Positions 62,901-64,000 of a stretch of 64,000 bases of DNA are shown here, piece by piece. The stretch is from the NCBI GenBank assembly GCA_022606425.2, contig JAHDVF020000190.1:1-64000 (forward strand), in the 5' to 3' direction. The position numbers were made by a program, and so were the translations under genes. The stretch comes from Lepidostoma basale (lineage: Eukaryota > Arthropoda > Insecta > Trichoptera > Lepidostomatidae). Position 1 is the first letter of the stretch. Each line of letters starts with the position of its first letter. Under the pieces are notes generated by a model, which saw only the letters and a list, made by a program, of their open reading frames with translations, did not search any database and was not told where the DNA came from.

Positions 62901-63189
62901 AACGCATTAGAGATGGTTCGACATTAGGAATGTGCTCTACTCTCTTTTACTAGAGCATTGAGAACTGTGTATCATAGATACACATTGAACAACCAGCAAC
63001 TAGCACGATACGCTGATATGATAGATGGGTGTGGTAGTTAATTATATAATGGATGCCATTAATTCTTACCATCCCTTTTCATCCAATGAACTTGGGGTTG
63101 CGGATACCCGTTGGCACTGCATGACACAAACCCCTGTTTCCCCAACAGCACTGAAGTATTCTGCGGCTCCTCTACCCATTTGGGAGCCA
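28529..63189 (-). CDS. Dscam-like: Dscam-family cell adhesion receptor, 3' part of gene (22 exons)
   Basis: Twenty-two minus-strand exons join with consistent phases into 1085 codons and a TGA. Domain order is Ig8-Ig9-FN1-FN2-FN3-FN4-Ig10-FN5-FN6-TM-cytoplasmic tail, the diagnostic layout of Dscam proteins (nine Ig, four FNIII, one Ig, two FNIII). Nearly all extracellular domains are split over two exons. Family members are surface receptors that bind homophilically and guide neurite self-avoidance and targeting. The 5' part (signal peptide, Ig1-7) lies right of the window. One TM exon and no tandem alternative exons are seen here, which favours a Dscam2/3/4-type paralogue over Dscam1, whose known alternative arrays are partly upstream of this region. 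All junctions are GT-AG except one GC-AG donor. The introns carry most of the mobile elements in the window. The family is certain; the exact paralogue is not. Confidence 0.92.
28921..29001 (-). CDS. Dscam-like: Dscam-like exon: cytoplasmic tail 3
   Basis: Acceptor TCTGATTACAG, donor GTAAGTAAAT. Encodes DTSFQACSESDDSDSLSKSA, an acidic Ser-rich stretch with possible phosphorylation sites. Confidence 0.85.
29130..29249 (-). CDS. Dscam-like: Dscam-like exon: cytoplasmic tail 2
   Basis: Acceptor TATTTCTTTCCAG, donor GTAAACTTTA. Encodes EMFEISPYAQFTMGFQTFGH. The SPYAQF/SPYATF-type motif is conserved in Dscam tails. Confidence 0.9.
29580..29830 (-). mobile_element. Non-LTR family A, degraded fragment
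   Basis: Intronic. Plus reading CTAACTAACAATAATACTGT at the tail end, then a diverged match to the family end including TTCCTCAACATTCATACA. Confidence 0.6.
30218..30366 (-). CDS. Dscam-like: Dscam-like exon: cytoplasmic tail 1
   Basis: Acceptor TTGCCTTTCCAG, donor GTAAGTGTAT. Encodes a Ser/Pro/Arg-rich stretch (ARVLPRSESEPPACPRLYSS). The frame is set by the upstream exon; a longer frame in another phase is a shadow. Confidence 0.85.
30400..30672 (-). mobile_element. tRNA-like SINE
   Basis: Minus strand 5' end at about 30672: A box TGGCTGAGTGG (about 30648-30658) and B box GGTTCGATTTC (about 30606-30616) at normal spacing, then a unique body with ACACTGTCTTTGGTC, and a TAATAATAATAAT-type tail at 30385-30430. 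Intronic, same sense as the Dscam-like gene. A degraded copy is at 15165-15350. Confidence 0.8.
31149..31266 (-). CDS. Dscam-like: Dscam-like exon: transmembrane segment
   Basis: Acceptor ATAATATTTCAG, donor GTGATATTTT. Encodes EEIGAPSEPLDAS followed by about 22 hydrophobic residues (ILVMVCSCVLLLLCMM and on), then the basic stop-transfer QKHR. I saw no second TM exon nearby. Confidence 0.92.
31450..31990 (-). mobile_element. Non-LTR family B copy
   Basis: The minus strand encodes MGWAAFGKLRHVLTSKIPQC, QYILPVMMYG and LAGLKWRWAGHFCLRTDGRW in partly broken frames. Plus reading begins GTCATCCACTGCTGAATGTA, the complement of the family B end. Confidence 0.8.
32085..32217 (-). CDS. Dscam-like: Dscam-like exon: FNIII-6, second half
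   Basis: Acceptor TTCTGCTTGTAG, donor GTGAACATC. Encodes LVLGRLHPGTWYQLRVSSIN, then IAGPTTAVYTFATKTETG. Confidence 0.92.
32350..32420. repeat. Half of the 61558-61733 hairpin family
   Basis: Shares TTGTTTTATGTATGACAATT and CGACAGCTGTTTCGT. The opposite arm is missing. Confidence 0.6.
32471..32882. mobile_element. TIR element with GAGGG termini, about 410 bp
   Basis: Left arm TTGAGGGTATTATTTGTAAA then CCCGGCAAACTCCA; right arm TGGAGTTTGCCGGGTTTGCA then ACTAATACCCTCATTT. About 37 bp inverted. Related to 20181-20802. Intronic. Confidence 0.7.
32948..33070. mobile_element. hAT-like terminal fragment
   Basis: Begins CAGAGATTCCCAAAGTAGTC, a typical hAT end, followed by GGGTCGACGA and GGGGTCTACGA motifs. 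I could not find the opposite end in the rest of the intron. Confidence 0.5.
33487..33647 (-). CDS. Dscam-like: Dscam-like exon: FNIII-6, first half
   Basis: Acceptor TTTACTTCCAG, donor GTAACTTG. Encodes VMTAPSGTDWIRSNAS, IIMDLDSWRDGECGLPRWSV and DYRVL. Ends in phase 0. Confidence 0.9.
33885..33918 (+). mobile_element. Non-LTR family B sliver
   Basis: GACTTGGAGACCGTGGACAG then CAAAGAGA matches 62196-62223 exactly, and then gives way to a family J end. The rest of this family B copy continues at about 34355, so family J inserted into it. Confidence 0.65.
33915..34370 (-). mobile_element. Non-LTR family J copy nested in family B
   Basis: The minus strand ends in a TGATTTGATTTGATT tail (33919-33935 region). 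It encodes the family J C-terminus (RTNLPLVTPVGRAISMLNAV, then FRGQILLTLESILSS, near 34048-34200). Confidence 0.8.
34355..34500 (+). mobile_element. Non-LTR family B 3' end (resumed)
   Basis: Continues the 33885-33918 copy: GGGCGACCGCAACTACGGTG and then GAGGAGGCCTTTGTCCAGAA, ending GAGGAAGAAGAA. Confidence 0.75.
34500..34655 (-). mobile_element. Non-LTR family A 3' fragment
   Basis: Plus reading ATCATCACACCGTTTCGTTG to TAGATTCCTCAGGGC, the complement of the family A end. Confidence 0.75.
34790..35262 (-). mobile_element. Non-LTR family A copy
   Basis: The minus strand encodes MERMNEERMVKKVNVNDLNR and RKTWHDQIHQILNVGHVRSQ and further RT C-terminal sequence in broken frames. Tail CTAACTAACTAACAAACC (plus) at 34796-34813. 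Confidence 0.85.
35393..35578 (-). CDS. Dscam-like: Dscam-like exon: FNIII-5, second half
   Basis: Acceptor TTGCTATTAG, donor GTATTGTCAG. Encodes GYELKWKKDDENW, GLACGKQYEVQLLAKGVIG and ATTLGS. Confidence 0.92.
35697..36060. repeat. Foldback element copies (outer family of 22168-22735)
   Basis: A clean hairpin at 35850-36055: left TCTAGAAGTTTTATTATATT, then GGAATGACATGTTTCGCCCT; the right mirror has AGGGCGAAACATGTCATTCC. A degraded left arm of a second copy is at 35697-35830. Confidence 0.75.
36085..36480 (-). mobile_element. Non-LTR family J fragment, rearranged
   Basis: Tail side AAATCAAATTAGTTTATTTT, then complement of the conserved GRAI region (GACTGATTGCTCTCCCCACG, plus sequence near 36187). 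A short internal duplication of CTATACAGAACATAA is visible at about 36280-36335. Confidence 0.65.
36540..37065 (+). mobile_element. Non-LTR family D relic
   Basis: Encodes KIRIYKTCVRPIMTYGIETR, then GKTLRDRVRNSEIRKICNVE and RRRYWRDHMERACSERV: the RT C-terminal portion of a non-LTR element, 231 codons open at 36361-37056. Intronic, antisense to the host gene. Confidence 0.75.
37267..37449 (-). CDS. Dscam-like: Dscam-like exon: Ig10 end and start of FNIII-5, GC donor
   Basis: Acceptor TTTTTTTCAG. Encodes SLEGNYTCMAKNLFGWDSVS, then APPAPPRLRALPERQALLLD and WAPPNHTSPIL. Reading frame with the next exon requires ending at TTAG before GCAGGT, a GC donor. Using the GT 4 nt further would shift the frame. 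Confidence 0.88.
37550..38150 (+). mobile_element. Non-LTR family D copy
   Basis: Encodes VDQFRYLRSKVTRSNDLPRE, KVRIYKTCVRPILTYGIESR and KTLRDRVRNTAIREICEVED; frame lost near 37960. Better preserved at its left end than the 36540 copy. Confidence 0.78.
38345..38800 (-). mobile_element. Non-LTR family G copy
   Basis: The minus strand encodes LIREQVARCKWLGIGHTLRR, RKRGRPRSTWRRSLQDEVKA and GWRRFLEALCTTEV; tail CTTCTTCTTCTTTTTG (plus) at 38350-38366. Confidence 0.8.
39228..39407 (-). CDS. Dscam-like: Dscam-like exon: Ig10, first half
   Basis: Acceptor GTTATTTCAG, donor GTAAAAAAAT. Encodes the B-strand Cys in SLRLACRAIGSPQP and Trp in TVWYHNTRV, ending DDSLQIN. This Ig between FN4 and FN5 is the Dscam signature. 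Confidence 0.94.
39735..40530 (+). mobile_element. Non-LTR family A copy with family C nested in it
   Basis: Family A (39760-39945, LDERRMVKKLYTSRVSEKRS-like) is cut at about 39946 and resumes at 40443 (TGCCAGGACAAAGC) to the GTTAGTTAGTTAG tail (about 40508-40520). Between lies family C (39950-40440), which encodes SPERIQYELCWAVFKAL-like sequence and ends with ATTATTATTATGC. Confidence 0.75.
40550..40740 (-). CDS. Dscam-like: Dscam-like exon: FNIII-4, second half
   Basis: Acceptor AATTCCAG, donor GTAAGGGCTG. Encodes GGTVQSYRVSDQW, LEQGRRYEAWVTAATLVGEG and SAEPSDR. Confidence 0.92.
40800..40985. mobile_element. Non-LTR 3' fragments (E-like minus, B-like plus)
   Basis: TTCTTCTTCTTCGTCCAGTG then GTCAGGTCCCCCCAACT resembles the minus-strand family E end at 56636. 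It is followed by AGGGAGACCTATGTCCAACA and a GATGATGATGACGATGATAA tail of family B type. Confidence 0.6.
41138..41267 (-). CDS. Dscam-like: Dscam-like exon: FNIII-4, first half
   Basis: Acceptor TTTCTTTCAG, donor GTGGGTTTAT. Encodes LPTAPSDVKALVL, LVVSWLPPLQPNGRISHYTV. Leaves two bases. A long hairpin element begins about 27 nt upstream of its acceptor. Confidence 0.92.
41295..41554. repeat. Near-perfect palindromic hairpin element, 260 bp
   Basis: The arms run ATCGTCGGTTCAAAGGTAAA ... AAAGAATAAC and back with only small gaps and mismatches, with almost no loop (centre about 41420-41425). Lies in the intron immediately upstream of the FN4 first-half exon; only about 27 bases separate it from the acceptor. 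Confidence 0.85.
41755..42003. repeat. 51-bp minisatellite, left part
   Basis: About four to five diverged units with the core ATATGATAAATATTCCAGAC followed by ATTCATAATAACTA and CCATTTTCATATTTC. It continues at 42768-42890 after an insertion. Confidence 0.7.
42004..42315 (+). mobile_element. Non-LTR family B fragment inside the minisatellite
   Basis: Encodes LITCGLETITQTANTVHKLK, then RSMERQMLGICLKDKIRNEE, then a frame break and CAGTGGGCAGGTCATGTCGC. Confidence 0.75.
42340..42660. mobile_element. MITE copy 2 (family of 20994-21316), inverted orientation
   Basis: Contains TAATCTTCATAGATGGCGCA, TTAACCCAACCAATGACAGG and the terminus CTTCTCAATTGAGATAAAAT. The left inverted terminus is degraded or lost. 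Confidence 0.65.
42661..42767 (+). mobile_element. Non-LTR family B 3' end
   Basis: ATGGAGGAGGCCTATATCCA, GCAGTGGAGAGATGGCTGAG, then a GAAGAAGA tail. The minisatellite resumes directly after it. Confidence 0.7.
42768..42890. repeat. 51-bp minisatellite, right part
   Basis: Two and a half units of the same sequence as 41755-42003 (CATTTTCATATTTCATATGA, TAAATATTCCAGACATTCAT). Confidence 0.75.
43157..43532. mobile_element. MITE copy 3 (family of 20994-21316), with longer right end
   Basis: Left terminus TTAATTGTATCTTAATAGAG; interior identical in layout to copy 1; instead of the right terminus it runs into the ACAACGCCTGGAGAAAACTC segment also seen at 7711-7800. The segment ATCGTTAATCGCTTGGGTTA is locally duplicated (about 43260-43292). 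Confidence 0.7.
43581..43733 (-). CDS. Dscam-like: Dscam-like exon: FNIII-3, second half
   Basis: Acceptor ATTTTTAG, donor GTAAGTAACC. Encodes LQLESLQKFTNYTVWVVGQS and GTGPTSAPITCSTLED. Confidence 0.92.
43785..44290 (+). mobile_element. Non-LTR family A copy
   Basis: Open 43863-44258; encodes YSVYDRVSNENIRSECGAND, GVMNKIMKGSLRLFRHMERM and KTWHDQINQILNVGHVRSQR; tail GATGGTTAGTTAGTTAGTTA. Intronic, antisense to the gene. Confidence 0.88.
44291..44884. other. Intronic stretch of unclear origin
   Basis: No domain recognised. A short frame at 44644-44832 (ERDRVFRAIKLNDTDKVRKA) has no family I can name. Confidence 0.3.
44885..45420 (+). mobile_element. Non-LTR family C copy
   Basis: Open 44887-45345; encodes HITPLLKDLHWLKIRERVKY, RAFSVAGPLAWNSLH and a C-terminus FKKHLKTALFGQSF, the conserved end of CR1/jockey-type ORF2 proteins. 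Tail (ATA)n at about 45385-45412. Confidence 0.82.
45461..45595 (-). CDS. Dscam-like: Dscam-like exon: FNIII-3, first half
   Basis: Acceptor TTTTTCATCAG, donor GTGAGTGTC. Encodes VPEAAPEELQC, MRVSWSPLP and MTGYILYYSTM. Confidence 0.92.
45697..46375 (+). mobile_element. Non-LTR family B copy
   Basis: Encodes SKSVGLNMNLAKTKVMGTER, YTHLEHNIRLGRELKRRIGL, then VLPVGTYGLETVTLSKQSAE; later part frameshifted. Truncated just before the family end. Nearly identical downstream sequence occurs at 61930-62380. Confidence 0.85.
46439..46597 (-). CDS. Dscam-like: Dscam-like exon: FNIII-2, second half
   Basis: Acceptor TTTTTTCAG, donor GTAAAAAAAT. Encodes LTDLMKGSRYSVTVSCYNSA, then YRDTPEG at the domain end. 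Confidence 0.92.
46745..46832. repeat. Short hairpin
   Basis: GAAATTAATGTGTATTTGTT then CCTATGTT mirrored by AACATAGGAACAAATGCACA then TTAATTTC. Stem about 28 bp, loop about 25 bp. Confidence 0.75.
46850..46955. repeat. Half of the 61558-61733 hairpin family
   Basis: TTATTGTAACACCTGATGAT, GTCAGCATAGGTTGATGAAA, CAGCTATCGCATAAAATAAA: matches the right half of that element. It lies directly beside the short hairpin at 46745. Confidence 0.65.
46992..47144 (-). CDS. Dscam-like: Dscam-like exon: FNIII-2, first half
   Basis: Acceptor TCTGCTTTAG, donor GTAATGGTCT. Encodes APTSAPLNVKVE, LQVSWLPPP and LLLGYLIRAIP. Confidence 0.92.
47225..48095 (+). mobile_element. Non-LTR family J copy (longest C-terminal part)
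   Basis: Open 47412-47930; encodes YNYLVRSRLEFGTLVWAPHE, IEKVQKKFLSFLYLKDNGYY, YLRQRQHRLFHLPLCRTNLP and VGRAIILLNHISSDVDIF. Ends in an ATTGAATTGAAT tail near 48065-48090. Slightly different subfamily from the TTTGA-tailed copies. Confidence 0.85.
48395..48540 (-). mobile_element. Non-LTR family A 3' fragment
   Basis: Plus reading CCCCCGGAGGGGTAGGCAGA to CGACTTCGAATGTGGCC. It lies head-to-head with the + strand copy that starts at about 48545. Confidence 0.8.
48545..49235 (+). mobile_element. Non-LTR family A copy, best preserved
   Basis: Open 48608-49222; encodes MFTRDGKMEKNIERRVGAGN, AVHNGVLVPTLMYGSEAWSW, GSLRWFGHMERMDERRMVKK, KTWHDQINQLLKGGHIRSQN and a C-terminus SILSAYPSGEMA, then TGATGGATAGTTAGTTAG. 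204 codons without interruption. Confidence 0.9.
49260..49656. mobile_element. MITE copy 4 (family of 20994-21316)
   Basis: Contains ATCTTCATAGATGGCG twice (about 49350 and 49420), TTAACCCAACCAATGAAGGT, and the terminus CATCTTCGTCTCTATTGAGA at about 49625-49645. Interior partly duplicated. Confidence 0.65.
49687..49826 (-). CDS. Dscam-like: Dscam-like exon: FNIII-1, second half
   Basis: Acceptor TTTTTTTCAG, donor GTGAGAATG. Encodes LHPASPYAARICSAGLAGLS, the L...Y...V/I pattern of FNIII strands E-F, then FTTLEE. Confidence 0.92.
49885..50010 (-). mobile_element. Non-LTR family B-like 3' fragment
   Basis: Plus reading CCGTCCATTCTTGGACAGGG then GTCTGTCGATCCTGGGCAAC, the complement of a GTCCA-type family end. 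Confidence 0.55.
50015..51230 (+). mobile_element. Non-LTR family J with reverse-transcriptase domain relic
   Basis: Broken frames encode FSKAFDTVNHDILIEKL (about 50402), GVPQGSNLCPLLFTIFINDI (about 50567) and FADDLKIF (about 50660), the canonical RT motifs including the catalytic ADD. After a deletion they are followed by the family J C-terminus (RTNLPLVTPAGRAISLLNAD, 50885-51100) and the GATTTGATT tail near 51205. The only copy here that keeps the RT core. Confidence 0.85.
51235..51320 (-). mobile_element. Non-LTR family B sliver
   Basis: GGGGACATCCTGGGTTTCGG then CAGTCCTAGGACGCCAGCAA is the reverse complement of 25395-25440. Confidence 0.6.
51321..51870. other. Intronic stretch, unclear, with short duplications
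   Basis: GACAATGAGTTG occurs three times between 51670 and 51730 and CATTGTCTGTG is its partial inversion. No gene recognised. Confidence 0.35.
51875..52395 (+). mobile_element. Non-LTR family B copy
   Basis: Open 51896-52423; encodes LKKLFNSEIPQCLKCKMHDQ, RAMLHVRLSDRIRNTEICRR, LKWSFAGHVARLVDGRWTRR and GEAYVQQW. A 46-bp stretch at its start (AAGAAG[C/T]TCTTTAAT and on) is duplicated at 51850-51935. Confidence 0.85.
52590..52700. repeat. Three-unit tandem repeat
   Basis: GTTAACGCTATCCATTCGTA (with CGTA following) in three spaced units at about 52597, 52626 and 52667. No known family. Confidence 0.65.
52790..52885. repeat. Dispersed repeat fragment related to 13580-13660
   Basis: Shares ACTATCTG, CTGCAAACGTAGTCA and TGCAAATGAAGCCAGTCGC. 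Confidence 0.6.
52888..53430 (-). mobile_element. Non-LTR family J copy
   Basis: Minus strand, TTTGA tail at 52888-52910 (plus AATCAAATCAAATCAGTTTA). Encodes YGSYSWLNPTAFLLGMLGTN and LITHFFRLIRGYFENSAVLE, then VGRAISLLNAVSSEIDVFHV. Frameshifted in two places. Confidence 0.85.
53563..53725 (-). CDS. Dscam-like: Dscam-like exon: FNIII-1, first half
   Basis: Acceptor TTTCCTTCAG, donor GTAAGAATCT. Starts EPPGPPTEVAVEAVRG, with the FNIII core Trp in RLGWRSPP and YIVQYAP. Leaves two bases. Confidence 0.92.
53788..54300 (-). mobile_element. Non-LTR family A copy
   Basis: Encodes RSLRRMCGYSVYDRVSNENI, MNKIMKGSLRWFGHMERMNE; tail CTAACTAACTAACTAACC (plus) at 53793-53812. Confidence 0.87.
54345..54905 (-). 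mobile_element. Non-LTR family C copy
   Basis: Open 54486-54893; encodes ISHLQSAARLIKGIPKKSHI, ERIQYKLCWTVFKALHGMAP and RSFAVAGPSAWNNLPSHLR; (AAT)n tail at 54345-54362 (plus). It ends where the hairpin at 54908 begins. Confidence 0.85.
54908..55265. mobile_element. Hairpin MITE, 358 bp, arms about 115 bp
   Basis: Outer arms GTAGAGTTCATTCACAAATT and on to GTGCGTACGCATAATGAG; mirror image on the right ending ATGAACTCTAC. The inner part TAGGGATGGGCAAAACGACT / AGTCGTTTTGCCCATCCCTA resembles hAT-type termini. Loop contains a GC-rich GCGCCGCGCGCCGC. Confidence 0.85.
55266..55895. other. Intronic AT-rich stretch
   Basis: Nothing recognised apart from AT-rich runs near 55560. Confidence 0.35.
55896..56640. 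repeat. Minisatellite of about 38-bp units, split by a foldback element
   Basis: The core GTACGATGAGTGTCATTTGT, ACATTGAAGAAAAAAG recurs about five times at 55900-56095 and about seven times at 56350-56640, with drift between TACCATG and TACGATG. The array is cut by 56096-56349. Confidence 0.85.
56096..56349. mobile_element. Foldback element carrying repeat K, inside the minisatellite
   Basis: Left arm ACTCCCATAGAAGCCGAGAA, GCCCGGCTTGCGTAA; right arm TTACGCATGCCGGGCTTCTG, GGCTTCTATGGGAGT. The middle is repeat K sequence (also at 24260-24360). Confidence 0.78.
56630..57060 (-). mobile_element. Non-LTR family E 3' copy
   Basis: Plus reading CTTCTTCTTCTTCAAGTACC, then TGTCGGGTCCCCCCAACGTT and on to TTCACACCCGTACAATAAAA, the complement of an RT C-terminal region with broken frames and a (GAA)n tail. 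Confidence 0.65.
57159..57307 (-). CDS. Dscam-like: Dscam-like exon: Ig9, second half
   Basis: Acceptor TTATTTTCAG, donor GTACGTATAA. Encodes SEIIIASSGPHDAGEYRCRA with the F-strand Tyr/Cys, then the linker FIYLVVQ. Confidence 0.93.
57548..58085 (-). mobile_element. Non-LTR family A copy
   Basis: Open 57570-58064 (164 codons); encodes MAVHNGILVPTFMYGSEACN, MRKGSLRWFGHMERMSE-like sequence and KTWHDQINQILNVSHVRSVR. Same sense as the host gene, intronic. Confidence 0.9.
58120..58755 (-). mobile_element. Non-LTR family J copy
   Basis: Encodes LERVQKKFLRALYMREYGIY, THFFKLIRGSIENPYF and, after a frameshift, RTNLPLVMPVGRAIQTLNLI. A duplication of TACTGCCTCACTGAC is seen at 58288-58357 in inverted form. 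Confidence 0.82.
58778..59091 (-). mobile_element. SINE-like unit with family A tail (left arm of inverted pair)
   Basis: The minus-strand end is CTAACTAACTAACCATCAC (plus, 58782-58800) and TAGGCAGAAAGAATGGACTG, as in family A, but the body (CCGCGGGAGACGCGGTGTGA, GCATCTCCCGCGCACACTTC) is unrelated to the RT frame. Matches 62556-62883 in reverse; about 18 bases of the tail region are deleted here. Confidence 0.75.
59440..59512 (-). mobile_element. Non-LTR family A tail fragment
   Basis: Plus reading GACGTTTCCCCGGAGGGGTA, then GGCAGAAAGGATAGATCGCC. It lies only about 22 bases outside the Ig9 exon's donor side. Confidence 0.7.
59534..59678 (-). CDS. Dscam-like: Dscam-like exon: Ig9, first half
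   Basis: Acceptor TTTTTTAG, donor GTAACTC. Encodes RPVTFEFQSKNITTRIG, the B-strand Cys in VTVLCEAFGDHP, and Trp in RIGWTHNGK. Leaves two bases. Confidence 0.93.
59805..60560. repeat. Pyrimidine-rich microsatellite and 20-bp tandem array
   Basis: A C9/(CT)n tract (59808-59980) followed by about 28 units of TCTCTTTCAATCTCTATCTG and variants. A 265-bp higher-order unit is duplicated (landmark TTATGGTAATGTC at 60121 and 60386). The apparent long plus-strand frame is a translation of the repeat, not a gene. Confidence 0.9.
60762..60938 (-). CDS. Dscam-like: Dscam-like exon: Ig8, second half
   Basis: Acceptor TTTTTCCAG, donor GTAAGCAATC. Encodes LPNGSLILELV and the F-strand Cys motif DGGYYSCRVENGVG. 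Leaves one base. Confidence 0.93.
61020..61540 (+). mobile_element. Non-LTR family J fragment
   Basis: Encodes FRDPNVLRVLYNALVLSRLE-like sequence (61050-61115), then GSGIWSPHEARYS; mutated. Family tail lost; sequence near 61480-61530 (CATCTATTGAGTACAGGTAA) belongs to the complement of another family J end. Confidence 0.7.
61558..61733. repeat. Hairpin element, 176 bp
   Basis: Left arm TTTGTTTTATGTATCACAAT, CGCGACAGCTGTTTCGTCAA, CCTATTTTGACATCATCAGG; right arm is its mirror (CCTGGTGATGTCAACATAGG ... TGTCGCGAAAAATAAAAATA). Half copies at 32350-32420 and 46850-46955. Confidence 0.85.
61790..61920. repeat. Fragment of the 13172-13930 repeat family
   Basis: ATCACTGAGGAAGGACCGGG, TCCGAAACATGACTGATATT, TTAATTAAATT; one arm only. 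Confidence 0.6.
61930..62395 (+). mobile_element. Non-LTR family B copy
   Basis: Open 61984-62262; encodes SKQSAEKLRVTQRDMERDML, VATLKWQWAGQVARSSDKKW and RPWTAKRSAGRPQLRWKDN; ends GAGGAGGCCTTTGTCCAGGA and (GAA)n at about 62367-62380. Confidence 0.87.
62556..62883 (+). mobile_element. SINE-like unit with family A tail (right arm of inverted pair)
   Basis: Body GCGCGGGAGATGCCTATTGG, then TGAGGTTCGCAACCCATCAC (a B-box-like GGTTCGCAACC), followed by the family A end TTCTTTCTGCCTACCCTTTC and GGCGTGATGGTTAGTTAGTT. Reverse copy at 58778-59091. Confidence 0.75.
62884..62935. mobile_element. Non-LTR family J sliver
   Basis: AACGCATTAGAGATGGTTCG, ACATTAGGA matches 34026-34053. Confidence 0.55.
63070..63189 (-). 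CDS. Dscam-like: Dscam-like exon: Ig8, first half
   Basis: Acceptor TTTTCCAG, donor GTAAGAATT. Encodes APKWVEEPQNTSVLLG, then the B-strand Cys in FVSCSANGYPQP and the core Trp in VHWMKRD. Enters with one base carried over and leaves one base. First exon visible in the window. Confidence 0.9.
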
Positions 63190-63254
63190 CTGGAAAAGAA
63201 AATAATAAAAATATTAATTTCCTATGGCAATTTCTTTAACAGTAGGACAGTACT

Positions 63255-63460
63255 AGTGGACAGCGAATGAGGAATTGGTACGGTCGTGTTGAAAGAATGG
63301 TCATCACCAGACTTCCCTATATTTCACTACATAATCAGCCTCACGGGACTCGTTCTCGTGGAAGACCTATTATAAGATCGAAGAACAGCTGGAAATCCAC
63401 CCATAGTAGGAGCAACCCTCTGGAGAACAGATCACAAATGTCTATAGCAAGAATTTATTT
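63255..63460 (+). mobile_element. Non-LTR relic, unclear family
   Basis: A frame at 63267-63488 encodes MRNWYGRVERMVITRLPY and GTRSRGRPIIRSKNSW, reminiscent of the WxGHVxR and RGRP stretches in RT C-termini. Confidence 0.5.
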
Positions 63461-63928
63461 AGTAAAAACTAAAGCCATGCACCATTAACACATCTAAAAA
63501 AATACATTGTTTAAAATAAAAAAAATTAAAAAGTTAATACTATAATTATTGTCGACTACTTCTTAATATTTTGGTGTCATGGTATTGGAAGTTTGAACAA
63601 CACCATGGCTATTCTAACTTTGGATTCAGGAGCTCTAAACAGGCTTAAAAACTAGGCGTCTTTGTTATGCTTAACCCTAATTTAACTTTAATCAATTAAC
63701 AAACTAACATATATTCATCCCCACTCCTTAATGTAGTTTCGATATACTCGTATATTATTAGATTCAAAGAACTCTTGATTCTGCACTGTATTTATTTCAC
63801 ATTTCAGATGCAGAAGAGAATAATACATCGATTGAGTCTACACACACAGAATGGCGATTTTATTTTATATATAATACTTAGAATCATTAGTCACCTTGAA
63901 TTATATGAAATCATTTGTAAACAATTTG
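63461..63928. other. AT-rich spacer in intron upstream of Ig8
   Basis: No exon or clear repeat recognised here; the exons for Ig7 and earlier lie beyond the window. Confidence 0.35.
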
Positions 63929-64000
63929 TAGCGCCCAAAATCGATTTTCCTTCAGAGGAACACTCCGGGCCACACAAATCATGCCCCCGAATAAACTTAC
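63929..64000. repeat. Repeat K fragment at the window edge
   Basis: Matches 24208-24275 (GCGCCCAAAATCGAT, AGAGGAACACTCCGGGCCAC, then CATGCCCCCG). Its continuation is cut by the window end. Confidence 0.65.

Noticed and set aside
1..64000. CRISPR array, operon or phage-like system
   Set aside because: The tandem repeats are satellites without unique spacers, and splice sites and retroelements show a eukaryotic genome.
63190..64000. A further upstream Dscam-like exon
   Set aside because: I found no acceptor-donor bounded stretch with an Ig pattern and matching phase before the window edge.

Overview
This is a nuclear segment of an animal genome. It is AT-rich, intron-containing and crowded with transposable elements, with no operons or bacterial signals. 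The repeat content points to an insect, most likely a moth or butterfly: a BEL/Pao element, a Helitron ending in a CTAG terminus, tRNA-like SINEs, hAT, pogo-like and many small hairpin elements, and dozens of 5'-truncated non-LTR elements ending in GTTAG, GATGAT or TTTGA microsatellite tails. The order Lepidoptera is an inference from repeat style, not proven here.

Left end (1-7.9 kb): the 3' part of a BEL/Pao LTR retrotransposon on the + strand (gag-protease with one frameshift, an otherwise open 1172-codon pol frame, polypurine tract and 3' LTR). It abuts a GC-rich, truncated gypsy-like element on the - strand (LTR, primer binding site, leader, intact gag, start of protease). 7.9-9.1 kb: an intact GT31 beta-1,3-glycosyltransferase gene (+) whose coding region lies in a single exon. 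A candidate hAT-type element (9.26-12.2 kb, imperfect 8-bp target duplication) lies directly behind it, followed by a 607-bp Helitron.

13-28.4 kb: no host gene that I can support. This is AT-rich spacer with SINE, hairpin/MITE, pogo-like and heavily nested non-LTR fragments.

28.5-63.2 kb (- strand): the 3' part of a large cell-adhesion receptor gene of the Dscam family. I could join 22 exons with consistent splice phases into 1085 codons plus a stop: Ig8-Ig9-FN1-FN2-FN3-FN4-Ig10-FN5-FN6-transmembrane-cytoplasmic tail. Almost every extracellular domain is split over two exons. Only one transmembrane exon was found and no array of alternative exons occurs in this part, which favours a Dscam2/3/4-type paralogue over Dscam1. 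The 5' part (Ig1-7) lies beyond the right edge. The 3.3 kb of coding sequence is spread over 34.7 kb because most introns are filled with mobile elements.

The two host genes are apparently unrelated; both would act in the secretory or cell-surface compartment. I found no clearly undescribed biological system. The most notable observations are a GC-AG intron with a competing GT site 4 nt away in the Dscam-like gene, a 260-bp hairpin element ending about 27 nt from a splice acceptor, a 3.5-kb-spaced inverted pair of SINE-like units that share a LINE 3' tail and flank two exons, and several dated nestings of mobile elements. All calls come from reading the sequence by eye; no database search was run.
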